NCBI GenBank assembly: GCA_949318235.1
Contig: OX439134.1
Coordinates: forward strand, 25,282,400-25,346,399
DNA from: Ecdyonurus torrentis
Lineage: Eukaryota > Arthropoda > Insecta > Ephemeroptera > Heptageniidae
Length of the DNA stretch: 64,000 bases
Direction: 5' to 3'
Part shown: one piece after another, positions 1 to 14,989 of the stretch
Position numbering within the stretch: the first letter of the stretch is position 1
Layout: each line of letters begins with the position of its first letter
Program-made: the position numbers and the translations under genes
The notes under the pieces: model-generated
Told to the model about the DNA's origin: nothing
The model's input: only the letters and a program-made list of their open reading frames with translations
Databases searched by the model: none

Positions 1-226
1 TTATATACAAAAAATAGGATGCGCATATTATTTAACTATCATAATCCCAAATCTGCAGTCAAGTTGTCAATCAATAAATCAATACTATATTATATTGATA
101 ATGATCAAGGTGAACTGAATACTTAATTTAAGAGATAATATAATGTAGAACTGGCTGTAGAAATCGAGAGGAGAGGATGCACGTGAGGAAGTATCCACGT
201 TGTCATAATGTATTTATATGTATTTC

Positions 227-350
<124 letters not shown>

Positions 351-1517
351 ACACATACGTAATAAAAAATAAATAATACACACCCTCATTTTTTTATAAC
401 AATGCGTTTTTTTGTTTTAATTTCTATACCTGTACAAAGTTACCCCCCCATATTTAAAAATAATTATAATACCAAGTTTTCCTAGATTATATAACAATAC
501 GATATTCATTTATGTTTGTACTGTATAATGTTTTTCCCTCATTATTGTATGCATTTATTATTATTATTGAAGAGAAAATGTCACATAAAATAAATGCTTA
601 AGGGTTGTATTCAGATAACTTGTATCTCAATATTAAAAAAAAAAAATTGCAAACTTTATGATGCCATTTGAAAGTTAATTGTAACAGCTACTTATGATAA
701 AATTTTCAGAACCCTTGACTATCAGATAGGAGAGAAAATAATTATTGAAATTAAAATGTGCTCTTATGGGACTAACACTTTAAAAAAATCATAATTTAAA
801 ATCTAGCATGATAAACCCCCAAATTTTTTAACGTTTTTGAAGGTATCATATCCTAATGTATCACCGTGCAAATTTCAGATGTTTCTTTCTTTACAACTTT
901 TTAGTCAAATCAACTGAATTCCCGCCTTAAATGTGCTTATGTGTGTCTGTGAATTCTATAAAATGTAAGTGTTGCATTTCCAAAGTTGATTAGTTGTATT
1001 TCCTTAAAAAAAATTAAAATTAAAATTAAAAAGCACATTCGTCGAGCGAAATCAATAGTGATTTAATATAATTTACGATCCCCTTGGCTAAAATTTTGGT
1101 AAAATTAATATTTCTCAACATCTTACATTATAACATATTTTGAGTTAGTGCACGAGTATGAACATAAATAATAACAATGTATTCATTATATTGTACTGTG
1201 TAAAATAAACATATTATGCAGCACATGCACAGTAAAAGTAGAGTAGGGTCGCGGTCATATTTACATTATATCAATATCGTCTTGTTGACTTAGAAACTCG
1301 TGCACGGTCGGTGCAAGTGCATTATTATATTACTTGCATAATTTTACATTACATATCTATAGTCTTTTCTTTACTTATTATTTATCATTTTACATAATAG
1401 TATACCCAAATAAGTACGGGGTACCTACGGCGGCCAAAAATCCATGAAAATCATGAGCGAACACCGTTTTTGTTGGTTGTACAGTAAAACTTAAACTAAT
1501 TTATTAATATTGCTATA

Positions 1518-1817
1518 GGGTGTATGCGGATGACGTCATATTTATTGCGCTTTGAGGCCATACTGGAGTAGTGCATAACATTGCTCAGCATAGGACAAAC
1601 TTCATTTAAGCCAAATTTCTTTGGGAAATCGTTTAATTTTTTGTTAGCGCTATTTTTCTCACATACTTGAGATACTAATTCAACATATTTACAACATCAA
1701 TGCTCTCAAAAATATTGCATAGTGTTTTTAAACTGGCAAAATGATTTTTTTTCCTATGTCACCCATGTTATTGAGTTATCCAACATGGCGTCAACTTTAA
1801 CATGAATGCATACACCC
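1518..1817 (+). mobile_element. MITE family 1 (300 bp, CRE-bearing), complete copy
   Basis: The element opens GGGTGTATGCGGATGACGTC and closes with GCATACACCC, giving terminal inverted repeats flanked by TA on both sides (TATAGGG...CCCTATA). The interior has no coding sequence. A perfect TGACGTCA lies 13 bp inside the left end. Other copies with the same internal order lie at 23,098-23,398 (reverse), 44,053-44,240 (reverse, decayed), 51,526-51,804 and 56,376-58,250 (split by a nested element). The TA flanks suggest mobilisation by a Tc1/mariner-type transposase; the family is otherwise unidentified. Confidence 0.85.
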
Positions 1818-1829
1818 TATAGCAACCTT

Positions 1830-1990
1830 TATGCATAACACCATAATTTGTGTTTATATACTACATAGTACATAGCATAATAGGATGTTCAACATGATAA
1901 TATTTTATTAAAAAATATAGCAAAATTTGTGCTCTACAATACAGCGATTGCTCCAATGCAGCATAAATTACGTTATTTATTTTGTCCAAC
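1830..1990. mobile_element. MITE family 3, degraded copy
   Basis: This is a weakly conserved block with CATAGCATAA, GCAGCATAAATTACGT and TTTATTTTGTCC motifs, matching the better family 3 copies at 58,972-59,179 and 59,726-59,952. It abuts the right end of the family 1 copy. Borders are approximate. Confidence 0.4.
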
Positions 1991-3741
1991 GCCCATTGTT
2001 TATACAATACATACATTATAGTTGCATATTGGATAAAAAATATTGTTAAAAGCTTTGTTTTTGTAATATCTTTTTGTATAAAGATACAAAGAAAAACATC
2101 TCTACGTTGATGGCTTTGTTGTCTTTTGTTTATAAGTTTTTATTAAAACATGACATATAGCATGGACAGAGTATTTGAAATAGTAATGTCCATTTTAACT
2201 CAACGTATACACATTTAGTATACTAGTGATGTAATTGAGTTTTGTTGTACATGTATATAGCTGGAGAACACAATGACATATAGTATAGAATTTATATATT
2301 TTATTCTTTCAAAAGATCTAAAGCTCTAGAGCGTATAGTGTTACTTATATATAACATTATTTTCCTTTAATTTTTTGTACTGCGTGAAAAAAAAATGGCC
2401 TGCTAAATCCTATCTATAGTTTTACTACTTTGCCGCATATTTTTAATTTGTTCACTCATATAAGAATGACTTATAGAAATAGATGTCGCGGAAAAACTCG
2501 GACAGATTTTCACCCAAATATGCCAGTAATGTCACTAAACAAGCCTAAGTCCCATATTACAGATGAATGCGGATGTTCAGGATATATAGGGATAAAAAGT
2601 GGAAAACAGTGATTTGAAGGGAGGCGGCTAGTATAAATTTACTAAATAAATAAATACTAAAGCAATATAATTGCACGCATTGCACAATATTCAGTACGAT
2701 GAGAAATTTGCGAAATTGATAATATATTATACCGTACATGAGGTGACTGGCCAATTATTTGTGACCTGGATTGAAATAGTAACCTGGGAAACGGCAGAGG
2801 ATCCCTAATTTCCTACCCTTTAGCATTTCAGGAATATCGATTTTCATTGATTTTTTTTTAAACTACCGCAGTTAGGACCGATGATATAAATGACACATTT
2901 TCGATACATTTTCACATGTTTTAAGCTAATAAAAAACAAAATTGACTAAAACTTATCCCTGGTGTGAAGTAATGAAAGCACGTCTTGTTTTTGTTAAATT
3001 ACAATATGAAAATTGTAATTCAAAGTTATGCTGACGATGACGCACGGTATATATTTGAGATCATGTGATATGCTATATGGATATATAACAACGTACATAA
3101 TATACATTCATGCAACTACAAGATTGTATAACCTCATGTTAACAAAATATACATTTTTATATAACAAAAAAAAAATTGAAGACATTTAAATTATTGTTCA
3201 TATTTATACCCCTAGCTCCTTATAGATATTGAATATATTAAATTAGTATGTTATTCGTAACATTACTTTTTCTTCACCTTTCTATAGTGGATCCTAAAGT
3301 TCATATTTAAATATAGAAATATGTAAAAGAGTGTCTTATATTAATTTCATAATATTGTTATACTATATAAGTATAGTTTGTAGTATAATATAGTATATTT
3401 CTGGTATAGCTTCTACAATGAACGAAAGATTTTACATATAAATCAAATCAACGATTTTTTTGTTGTTGCCATATTTTTCAACCCTTGATTTGAAGCTTGC
3501 TGGTGATAAACACGATAGCCAATCGCATATGGCGAGGTAAAAGCGATGGGAACACTAATTTTTATATCTCTCTATTAGTTATATTATTATTACTTTACAT
3601 GATACCTCTAATACAGCATGATGTTCTTATCATCCCACACTTTTCCGTGTTTTCAGCTAATAAAAAAATGTTGCTTTTTCTATCACTGCATGCACTTTCA
3701 AAAATAAATTTGAAGAGAGGAAAAAGCCTTAATCACACAAT

Positions 3742-3889
3742 CGTACATCAACCGAAACGAGAGAGTGTAAATGGGTTGGGCCGAGGCCCCCGGGATACCC
3801 GGGTCTCGGTTGGGTTCAGTGGGCTCCACTGTCAGTGTTTCCAATCACTGGAGATAGGGGTCACGGGGCCCCATGAATTGGTTTCTGCC

Positions 3890-3969
<80 letters not shown>
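3742..3969 (+). repeat. GC-rich SINE-like module with CT tail
   Basis: About 150 bp of unusually G+C-rich, complex sequence stands out in the A/T background: GGGTTGGGCCGAGGCCCCCG, a CCCGGG palindrome, then a GGTTGGGTTCAGTGGG stretch. It runs directly into a 74-bp CT tract (3,896-3,969). A compact GC-rich head with a simple-sequence tail is typical of SINEs. The GGTTGGGTTCA stretch only loosely resembles a Pol III B box, so this is a structural guess. No second copy was seen in the window. Confidence 0.4.
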
Positions 3970-3976
<7 letters not shown>

Positions 3977-4877
3977 TTTTCTTTATTTTCTTTATATTAT
4001 TATTTAAATAAAAATGACTCACTTAATTTTAAAATTATAAGTATACTAACCGCACATCCATGGCAATGCGTAATATAAATATAATTGTTTTACTTTGTAC
4101 TATTGCCATGAGACAAACATGTCAAACAATTAAGACAATAAATATACTGTATACAGTACCGAGAACAACCTACTCAAAAAGTCAATAATATATAGCTCTA
4201 AAATTATAAATTGCTCACTTTAATAATGTAACGGTTGCATTACTTTTACTCTAAGAAATATTGAGGTACGCTTAATAAAGTTTTTGGCACACTCACTTAT
4301 TAGTTAGGAATGGAATGTATCACTTGCATTATAATATAGAGAGCATAAGCTATATTATGCACTTTGTGTGCATGCAGCTATATAAGTTATTGCATAGTGA
4401 ATGCAATGCATGCATTGCTGCACTTCTCACTCATAATATACACTCATGACATGGTGTTGCTTTGCAATAAGTTTAACCTCACTTATTGAACTCCAACTAG
4501 AGCAAGTCACGTCATGATATAATGTGCTCGACAATATTTTTAATCTATACAGAGAGAGGGTGTTGAAAATTTCAAAGTTTTAAAATATACATTTACTCTA
4601 AAGTAAATTAGAATATTAAAACTGCACTCTTTTTCAAAATATAGGGGATGAAATTGAAATAGTCATAAAAATATGAATGAAATGACCCTCATGAAACTTA
4701 AAAATAATAATAATAATAATAAAGAACAGAAATTGGTATAGAAACTAATCAAGTATCATTAAAAGTCTCGCCTAGAGGTTTGATAGAAAAAAAAAATAAA
4801 AGTCTTTAATATTTTCGTTTGAAGTTACGACAAATTTGCTATTTGATAATTACGTGAAAAAGAATATATCCATCTCA

Positions 4878-4910
<33 letters not shown>

Positions 4911-7869
4911 CTTCTTCTTTTCTTTTCTTTCTTTTCTGGTTAAATTTTTATCATATATTTGTTTGTAAATGCACAGTAAAAAGTACATTTAAAACTTTAT
5001 ATTTTAACCATTAACGATACATAATTAAACTGAGTAAAAAAAAAAAAAAAAAAAATGTCGACAGCATGATGCAGATTTTGGAGCTCGTTTTGCAATATAA
5101 AAATAGCCACGTTGAACTTGACTTATATTTTACGCGCAAAATATTTTTGAAAAGCTATGGTGGGACCAGCCTCAAATTAGAATATTTTGGATGTTATTTC
5201 CATCAGAAACCACCGTATCTACACACCGTATAGACCTTTGCAAAAATAATTTTTTTAACATGTAAAATATAAATTAAAAAAAGGTGCGCTTCGTCACATG
5301 CCCAAGAGTATATAAGCATGCTTGCTAATGTTTTGCTCCCAATATAAATTAAATATAGTCAAATAGGATTATTTGCCAAGCTAACACGAGGTAGTCAAGG
5401 ATATTTTTGGTACCACGGACATCATACGTAATCACCACCACGCCTTTTATTTTTTTTCTATATAGTATAATAGTGTGAATAAATTGGATGAGAGAGAATA
5501 ATAATAATAATAAGGTGTACATAGCGGTCAAACCTTCTAAAACTCTCACAATAGGGAGGGAAGCCACATTATTTTGTTGCATCATTTCATAATATATTAT
5601 GGTTTCACCACGTGACTATATATGAGCATTATTTTTAACATCGGCTATATAAATGCTGTAAATATATTGTACAGCGTATAATATACTATATATTTATTAT
5701 ATATATTTTTTCCCCCTTCATATTATTGCCTCATGGAAATATGAATTTAGAATTCCTCTACATATTACAGTATGTTTCTATATTGGGTGTTTTCACTCAT
5801 CGATTTAAGCTTACGCCTCTACACCATACTTGAGCATTTGAAAAGTAAAGGCAATATGTGTTTTGGTAAAATAAAACAATATATTACTCATGAATGGTCA
5901 AAATGAGCCTGACAAAAATAATAAAATTATAAAAACTTATTAATTTCCCTATGATAAAAGCCAAAAATGGCCATTGTTTCGTGCAGGTACATATATGCAT
6001 TTATTTTTGTCAAGCATGGCACTATAAGGGTGCAATTTTATGCAACGACTCTATAAACATTCAAGACAATGAGGATTTTTTTTTTTTTATGTTAAATAAC
6101 ATTATAACAAATTATATAAATACAAAATCTAACACTTTCAGATTTGTTTTTTTGGGGCCTCATTAGAATTTAGAGGGTGTGAGAAATACACAGTAATAAT
6201 GAAAGTAATGAATAATCGTAATCAAGCAACTGTTTGTTAGTTTTTCTTCCTTTTACTTTTAAATGTTTTCTCTATTCATATACCATCGTTCGTATAATGA
6301 AATTACAAAATAGTTATATAAAAAAAATGTAATAGAAGGATGATATAGAGTGAGCACATGGCTTTTATTTATTGTGATCCAATTTACAGCTCACTCAGCA
6401 GCAAATAAGAAGCTTCTAGCTTCGTCAAGGTACAAAAATAGAAATTCAAAAGTCTATGCTATGGACGAGAGGAAACCTAAAACTTCATTCATATAATGAC
6501 GTAGTTTTTTTTTTTTTTTTTTTACTATTATGTATACAATACATAAGTACTTGACGGAAGATTTTTTTTTACACTGAAATTTATAGGATTTCTTATTTGC
6601 GTTTTACTCCGAAGGAAAATTTCCCTGTAGAAACAGGTGAAGCATAAATTCATCAGTAATACCATATAATAAAGAATGGTAATACTGATACCATAAAATG
6701 TAGCGAATCTTTATTTTGAAATACTTTTAAAAGTATGTTTCCAATTATTCTTATGACTGATTTAATACACGTCATATACGTCAATAATGTCACGATTGCA
6801 TTGATTTAATAGATTGCACCCACGTTACACTTTTCTCAATTTTTAATCTCCCTTGATTAGAGCATATTTTTCAATGGCCTCCCCTCACACCCTCCCTTTT
6901 TAATAATTCGTGCATAATCTTACTAAAAGCAAACTGGAATTTAACTTAATCATAAAAAAAAATCTAATTTAAATTATGCATTGAACTATTTTCAATATAA
7001 CATTTTAGCTATTCACATACGGTATTAAGTATTTCTTTTTATTATAAAAATGATGCGACAAAAACTCATACGTAAATCTTACTAAGTAGATCTCCATGTT
7101 TGAACGTAAGTGTTGTATTTAGCACCTTCACCTTCATTTGAAGGTCTCATATCTCATAGCTATACATAACGAAAGCAAAGATTATAGAAACTTTGATGAA
7201 AATTATAATTAGAAGCAGACACTTTCTGCTTGATTCGAAGCGTCTCATAAATATACGGAGAGGGGGATAACAATTTTTATTTTCTTTGCTTGTAAGTAAA
7301 GACCAGGTATCGTCTTTTCTCGTAGGTTCAAGCAGGCGTTCAGTTCAGGTGCATACGAAGGTGGAATAAAGTATAACCTTGAGATAGGTCAAGTCTCTAT
7401 AGTCTATCCCTGCATTGCAATGAAGCAGCCAGACTCTTGTTATGACGACATAAAACGGAACTACCTTACACAGTAAAGTCTATAAGAAACAAGTTACTGT
7501 ACACGTGGATTTCTTATACTGAACATTGCACATACATAGGGAGAATTTAATTAAATAAATAAATCATTATATAACATAGTTAATTTAAAAGTATCGTGAA
7601 AGTTGACAGAAACGTAAAATTAATATTGATTTTACAGATTTTAACTTGTTTATAATATACCTAATTATTAATCGAATTTGATTTAAAATTCCAAATTCAA
7701 ATTGTTTATTTCACTTCTTCCTCCTACAATCAGTACATAATAATGCATCTGCTAAAGACAAAAAAAAAAAAAAAAAAAAAAAAGACATTGAGAAATGATC
7801 GTCAAACTTACATACTAAAAACGCACTTTAAAAGTGACACTTAACATAATAGAATTGTTTTAATTGAAG

Positions 7870-7999
7870 CAATAGACAACTTCACATAATCAGCACTTGT
7901 CACTAGCACGGATTGTCATTAGTTTTATGTTAATTTTGGTCTGATCGACCTGATGACCCTTGCCTATGAAAAGTGCTGATTATGTGAAGTTGCCTATTG
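7870..7999. mobile_element. 130-bp hairpin MITE
   Basis: The left arm CAATAGACAACTTCACATAA and the right arm, read in complement as CAATAGGCAACTTCACATAA, form inverted repeats of about 29 bp ending in CAGCACTT. They surround a 70-bp unrelated loop with no coding capacity. No other copy was noticed. Confidence 0.75.
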
Positions 8000-10900
8000 A
8001 AATAATTTGTTTAACTTCCAAGCTCATTAAAATTTAAACATATAATTTAAAAATGAATGATAGAAATTCAAAGACACTAAAAATGTGTATATATAAAAAG
8101 TGAATGCTTTTTTTTTTTTGTTTCCCTTTCTTTTTCTTTTTCTTTCTTTTTTTTTTTTTTTATTCAAAAATACTAATGCTTCCTTTTAGGAAAATGATAA
8201 TTTTTTCTGTTTTTATCTTGTTACCATGCAGTCATGCAGTGACATCACATTATATACAATGTCAACTGAAAATCAGTCGCAAAATGTTCTTTGTGAAATA
8301 CATAATCATTTTATTATGTCTTTCTATGAAAGACTTGTAATTATAGACGGGGTTTTACCATCACGACCTGTTAATTATATGACATAGTTGCATTATGGAA
8401 CATCGTAATAGTGGAGAGAGCCTGGGAAATAGTTATGCAGTAATGTCAATGCACTTATATAATATTATTCAATCCATGTATTGTTGCATTTTTATATAAA
8501 TAAAAAAGTGCAGTTTTATATAGGTTTCTATAAAATATTTGATCAATAAGGTATTGCAATTTTACACTTTCAAATTTGAAAAAAAAATAATAATAAATAA
8601 AATAATTAATTTTTTAAATAAAAATATAATATCTCTCATTTTATAAAGAGGAAAAATGACACATTTTTTACTTTGTATAGATTAAAAATACTCTTTATAC
8701 TTTCCGAATCTTCATCAATTTAAAAAATATTAATTTGTAATAAATTTTCAAAATAATTGAATCAATACTAATTTATTAATATTCTATGCCATATAAGAGG
8801 CGTAAATATTTATGCAATTTTGGTTACTTTCTCTTCAGTAAATTTTATTATTATATGTTTTCAACTTGCAAGGTTTTAAAATATTATTTATTATAGAAAT
8901 TTCAATAAAGTAAATGTACTTAACATTTATATAGACTTAAAAATAACACAAAGATGATGTCAACGCAATTTTTTTTTCTCATCGTTAAAAAGATACCATA
9001 TAGATACAATAATGACCATGATGTATAATAAAGTAATGAGATTATGTACTCATGATGCAATGAAAGTAGAAAAATAAAAGTATATTTTTACATCGTAGTT
9101 TTATAATATATTATGGTGACCCCACGTTGCTGCGGCCTTTTTAAACTATACCCAAAAAATCTTATACAAGGCTATGTATAAATTCTGCCACTTTCTAATT
9201 TTTATCTTTGCTGGTGAGTATTCATACAAGTGTGTTATATGAAGTCAAGGTAAAAAAAAAAAATAATAAGGTACTGTATTATTGATTTGATAGACAAAAT
9301 ATGATATGGCTTTTAAAAAAATATATAATAAGATGGATTATATAGAAAATTTGCTCAAGCTCACATTACAAGATTATGAAGAAAAAAAAAGGTTCAAGTT
9401 TGCCTATAACATCATCAATAACTTAAAAGAAAAAAAAATAATAATAACAATAGCAAGACTGCTAAAAAAATAATCAAGTGCTGAAAATGTTGAATTGAAA
9501 TCTTGAAAAAGGTAAATGAAAAAAATTGTATTTCTGCTATATACCATTTATCATAGAATATCTTCTATAATATTATATTCACTTGCCCTATAAGAGAAAA
9601 AAAAAACTGATGTCATTAAAATTGTTCCTTTATTGTACCATACCTATTAAATATCATTTTGGACGCTGCGTTTTTTTTTTTTTTTTTTTTTTTTTACTTT
9701 AAATAAGCAATAACTTTAAATTTAAACTATATGAAATCTTTTCATATAGCTAACACGTATTTATACATTTATACATAATTTGCTTACTATCATCAACGCC
9801 CAGTATTATATAGATTTTTATTATTATAATATTTGTATTGTAATGTTAAAAGTTGAGTTGTATAAATGTTACATTGAAATATTGATTTTGCGCTCACAAT
9901 AAAAGAAAAATACGTATAGAAATTAGTTTTACAGTAGCAAATGAATACAAATATATTGATGAAAAAATAAGCAATTAGTAAGTTAAAGCAATTTTATTAT
10001 TTAATGGCAATGTTATGTAAAACTTACAAAGTGTGGACATTTCCAATGGTACTTGGAATTTAACATGCATGTGAATGCTTTGAAATATATGAAAACAATA
10101 ACAAATACAAGGAAAAACGTTAAATTATAAAAATAATAACACAATAATAGTTTGGTTGGTAGAAAGGGTGCAAGAAAGGTATTACTACCACCACCACTAA
10201 TATGTGGCACTGGCATCCAATAATACAGCACAGCGTAAATAATAATTTGTTTAATTAAATAATTAAAATTTAGGGTTTTTTTTAATTCAATTGGTTTCCT
10301 TCCTAAATATTTAAAATTAATTTTAATTTTTGCAAGTTATGATGTTATATCACTAGTATGTTATGCTCTGTCATAAAAATTAAACTCTTTACCTTTACTA
10401 TAAGGCAAAAGGGTTCAATTAAGGGTATGTACGAGACACTGTATGAGGTGTAAAATTTCTCTTTTCTGACTTCTGAAAATATCATTTATTTGGATGAAGC
10501 ATTGCTTTAATTAAAGTCTACATTTAATTGCATGGTAACAGTAATATTTTATATTTAAGTGCCCATATATATGTGTGTGCAGTGTATTTAGTGTCAGTCT
10601 GGTTGCTAATTTCTGAGCTCAATGTATTTTTGACATAATAAATTAAAGCAAAATATTGCCCGAGTAAAAATTTGAGAACAAATTTTATAATTTAAAAAAG
10701 TTTAGGCAATATTTTCATCATTCTAAAATGTATTTTTCACACTCACTTAAAAAAAATCTGTGACAAAAACAAATTGACACAATTCATTACGATGAAGGTT
10801 ACTCAATATTATGATGCGCAATATATTAAATTATATATCAATTTCTATGCAATATATGATTATATAGACTTCCCTAGTGCTACAACAATAATTAAATTGA

Positions 10901-11039
10901 GATAGGTCATTTCTCATTGCCACCATATATACACAATAAAAAAATTGACGAGAGGAAGTACGATGTATATCAGCTATCATCACCATTTTTATCCTGCCTT
11001 TTTTTTCTAAATTAAAAATAAATTACCTCCTCTTATAAT

Positions 11040-11160
11040 ATATTACCACATAGCCACGTTGTCTGGCATACCCCCCCCCCTCCTCTCATTTCCCCCCGAC
11101 CTCCTATAAATGGTGCGGAGTGCGGTGTATGACCTACCCCAAGGCTAGCTAAATGCACTC
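11040..11160 (+). promoter_or_regulatory. GC-rich patch with TATA-like box
   Basis: A C-run-rich segment contains CCTATAAATGGTGCGGAGTG, a TATA-like box followed by G+C-rich sequence, then a CT tract. It stands out from its surroundings, but no downstream exon could be identified. It may be a core promoter, a repeat fragment or chance. Confidence 0.2.
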
Positions 11161-11169
11161 TCCTATACT

Positions 11170-11231
<62 letters not shown>

Positions 11232-13957
11232 CACTTCATGCTAGTTTATAGCAAGTCGCTGTTGCAATGTTACCATGGTTACCATTTAATGACGTCATCA
11301 TGTAAACACGTGGTTACATGGTATTTTGTACTGCACGTACTTACGTGTCCTCAAGTAAATTTGATATCATAACAACCCTAGAGACTGTCTGTAATATGAC
11401 TATACAATTTCTGCTCTAATTTAAAATTACGTCAATAATTAGGTCGAATAGATTATATGACATACACCAGGAAATTTGATCGTTACTTATTATTACAATC
11501 ATTATTTCTTGTTACAAATAGTATAGGAAAATCACTATAATTTACATTATTAAGTCAAAGGTATAATTAAAATAAATTCATGTAGTCATGTATAAACAAA
11601 CTGACCTTTCTTAATATACTATTTTGATGTAGAGAAATAAAGGGTTTTTATGGATATTTGAGCTTTATTTCAGTGTATTTTATACCTATTTAATTAAATC
11701 AAAACATTATAGTACCTGCACATCATAGTGCACTATTCCATATATTATTCATGAATACATAATATTATTTCACAGTACTGTACTCTAGATTGAAAAATAA
11801 AAACACATATTCGATTAATATTAATAATATTGCAAAATAAACTACGACTGTTATATATATTATACTCGAGAATATTCGAGGTCAATTTGATTAAAATATA
11901 TGAGGTTCAAACTAATACCATCGAGAAACAATATAGGTTTATATAATAACCAATACTGAAGCCGTAGTTACATGTTATTACACAAAGCATGCATGATTTA
12001 AAACGTTACAAACAATATAGTTACATCGTAATAATATTTTCAACGAAATAAAAAAGAATACTGAATAACACACTCTATTTTTTGAGTAAAACTATTTAGC
12101 TGTTAAATGGTTATTATTTTATTTCCATAATAGTTAATACTTTTCTTAGTATAAGAAAAATTTATTTACCCACCCAATGATTGATATACATAAATAACTC
12201 ATTGTATATACCTATATAGTATACTGTGACAAATGTGCACGTACACTTTGGTCGCCAATAGCAAAATATATTCATGATTTTAACATTTTTATTTGACCAA
12301 AAAAAAGTAATTTCAAAATTTTCATCGACAAACGATTTTTTTCCCCCTTCTTCTTTTAATTAACTTCTCTCTCCTTTGTTTCTCTTTCTTGCACTTTTGT
12401 TCCCCACTTACGTTTTTATTCTCAAATTTTTTTTTCTATACCTCTAATTTAAATTTTGTAACTTGAGCTTTTTTTCAATAAAAACGCGGAATTGATTGTT
12501 TCATCGATTTTAATCTCTCTCTCTCTTTCTCATTCCATCCATTGCTTATAATTTTATTATAATAATTTCTCAATTAATTATATTCAACCTACACACAGGT
12601 ATTTCTCTCGATATTAAATCAATAATTATATAAAATAAAGACAACATGATATTACATTCACTGTACACTATATATAATTAAAAAACAAACACGTATGCAT
12701 TACACATTAACTGTCTATTTGTTTTTTCAAGTGACGTTTCATTCTAGGAATAACATATAATAACTGGATATCAAATATATGGCTGCAATTGAAACAGACT
12801 TGTATACATACTGTGTACAAATTAAATGTCAATCTCCTTTCTATATAACCTTTAGGTACACGGAAAATAAAATCTACTTAAATTAAGCAAAAAGCTAGTA
12901 TTAAAATGCTGTGTTTTGCAATAGAGACAGTCCTAGTATTTAATAGTATTTAATTTTTGGATGCTAAGTTTGCTAAGAACTACTATTTCAATACATTTTT
13001 TTAAGACTAGCATATATAATGAGATAAAAAGTAAACTGACGAACATTATTTTGCCATATCTCATTATAATATTAAACATTGAAATGTGCAAACAGCTTCA
13101 ATAAAAATTTCTATTTGTATATTTATGTTTACTTTTTAAACGCTAGTATGCTGTCTCAGAGGAAAAAAAAAGTGTACTTTATTAATGATAAACTTTATAC
13201 TTGCTATACGTATAAATCGTATATCAATTTATTGATTTAATAAATTCTACATTATTTAATCAATACGATCATAACTCATAAATATAATTTTTAATGGTAT
13301 GTTTTATTTTAAAAAATCTTATATAAATTCAATACATACTTTAAAGCATTATATCATATTAACCGATGCATAAATACTAAAGGGGGGCCTATGAAAGGTT
13401 TACTATAATATACTAAATAAAAAAAAAGGCATGGCCAATGTAATTGAAGACAATATATAAAATGTACACACTACCAAGTACATAATATATTGGAGAAGTC
13501 AAGGTGAAGTTAATAGTCACGTGATACCGTATACACAGAGAGATACTCTAAAAAAAAATAGAAGGGAAGAAGCAGGTTTGAAAAATAAAGAGGCCTTGAA
13601 ATTAAATATTGCTGCTCGCAAAGCATAGTGATGCAATTGAAGTACCGCACCTTTTTTATATAAGCAAGCACGCGGCATACACGTTGTGACTAAAATATAA
13701 GCTCTAATTACATTTTATGGCCACAAACACGGTGCTATTATTATACCAATCAACTAAATGTAATATAATGATATATTTATATGCGGTGTTGGTCTTGGAT
13801 ATATTTATATTACATATTGAACTAAAATTTATATTATTATTATTTCGTTTGGAAATAAGTTGAAACTATAATTTATAGTTCTAATATAATTAGTAACCCC
13901 TCGCCCCTCCTTTGTTGCTGCTCCAAACCATGACAAAATGAAGATCAAGTAATGCTT

Positions 13958-14035
13958 TTGAAATGGAATTACGCATATTTTGGAACAAGGGAATATAGGA
14001 TTTACGAACATCATTACAATAAGCTCTATAAAATA
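13958..14035. mobile_element. MITE family 7, partial copy
   Basis: This stretch shares the GGATTTACGAACATCATTAC end with the copy near 34,985-35,098, and carries the family's CGCAT interior motif in altered form. Only part of an element is recognisable. Confidence 0.4.
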
Positions 14036-14309
14036 TGTTAGAAGGTATACTGACTGACACCGTGATGTTAAAATTTACTTCATTATCTTGAGTCACATGG
14101 AAACCGTAATTATCATAATGCACCATATCAATACATGGTATTTTCATAAATATAGAGTAAAATTTCATATCACAGTGTCTGTATACGTACATTCAAGTAG
14201 ATAATTATATAGATTTTAGTATTATATCTGAATCAGTTTTAGTATTTTAAAAGTCACTTTGCATAAGAACATTTTTGTAATAACACTTAATTTATTAGTT
14301 AAATACGAG

Positions 14310-14418
14310 AGTGCTGTTCGTAAACATTGTTTTCTTGCACCAAAAATGCGCATTCCATTTGAATAACCAATGTTGATCGTCATTTTAGGAGCAAAGAACA
14401 GGGTTTATGAACAGCATT
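14310..14418. mobile_element. MITE family 7 (109 bp)
   Basis: The ends AGTGCTGTTCGTAAAC and GTTTATGAACAGCATT are inverted repeats. The interior carries TTTTCTTGCACCAAAAATGC and GTCATTTTAGGAGCA, both recurring at 34,985-35,098. No coding capacity. Confidence 0.65.
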
Positions 14419-14564
14419 AACTACTTAATTGGACTACATTAATTACGTTATGATGTGTTGGGGGAAAAATACATGAACATTATTAAATTTTGCGGGCGTA
14501 ATTTCGTGGACTTACTTATTTTAGCTGCTTATGGCCTATTCCGCATGACCTTCTTAGAAAGTGC

Positions 14565-14721
14565 TAGCTTGTTCTCACACAATACTATTTTAAAAGTGCA
14601 ATAAATTTAATTGCATATAATCTCTATATTACAAAAAAAAAAAAAAAAAAGTGAACATTACATTTTTCTTGCAATCAAATTTTATTGCACATTAAAAATA
14701 TTGCATTGTGTGAACAGGCTA
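14565..14721. mobile_element. 157-bp inverted-repeat element
   Basis: The left arm starts TAGCTTGTTCTCACACAATA. The complement of the right arm starts TAGCCTGTTCACACAATGCA, and both arms continue for about 50 bp with AAAAGTGCAATAAA-like sequence. The loop contains a poly-A run. This is a typical non-autonomous foldback element; no other copy was seen. Confidence 0.7.
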
Positions 14722-14949
14722 TTATAACATTATAATTATATCATTCTGCGAAGGTTAACAAAATTAATAACAACTACAGCAAATACACCATAAATAAAAT
14801 CCGCATTTAATTATAAATGAATAAAAATCTAGACTTAATTTGCAATGTTAATACAATAAGGTAAAACCAAAATAAAGAAATTACGGTAGAAATTATCGTA
14901 ACCAATTTGAAAGGAGTGTACGTACAACAAATTAAATATTCCAATGAAA

Positions 14950-14989
<40 letters not shown>

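Noticed and set aside
11264..11297. GTTACCATGGTTACC next to TGACGTCA as an RFX X-box plus X2-type module
   Set aside because: The second half-site reads GGTTAC, not GGYAAC; it is better seen as a TTACCATKG direct repeat. Too weak to annotate.
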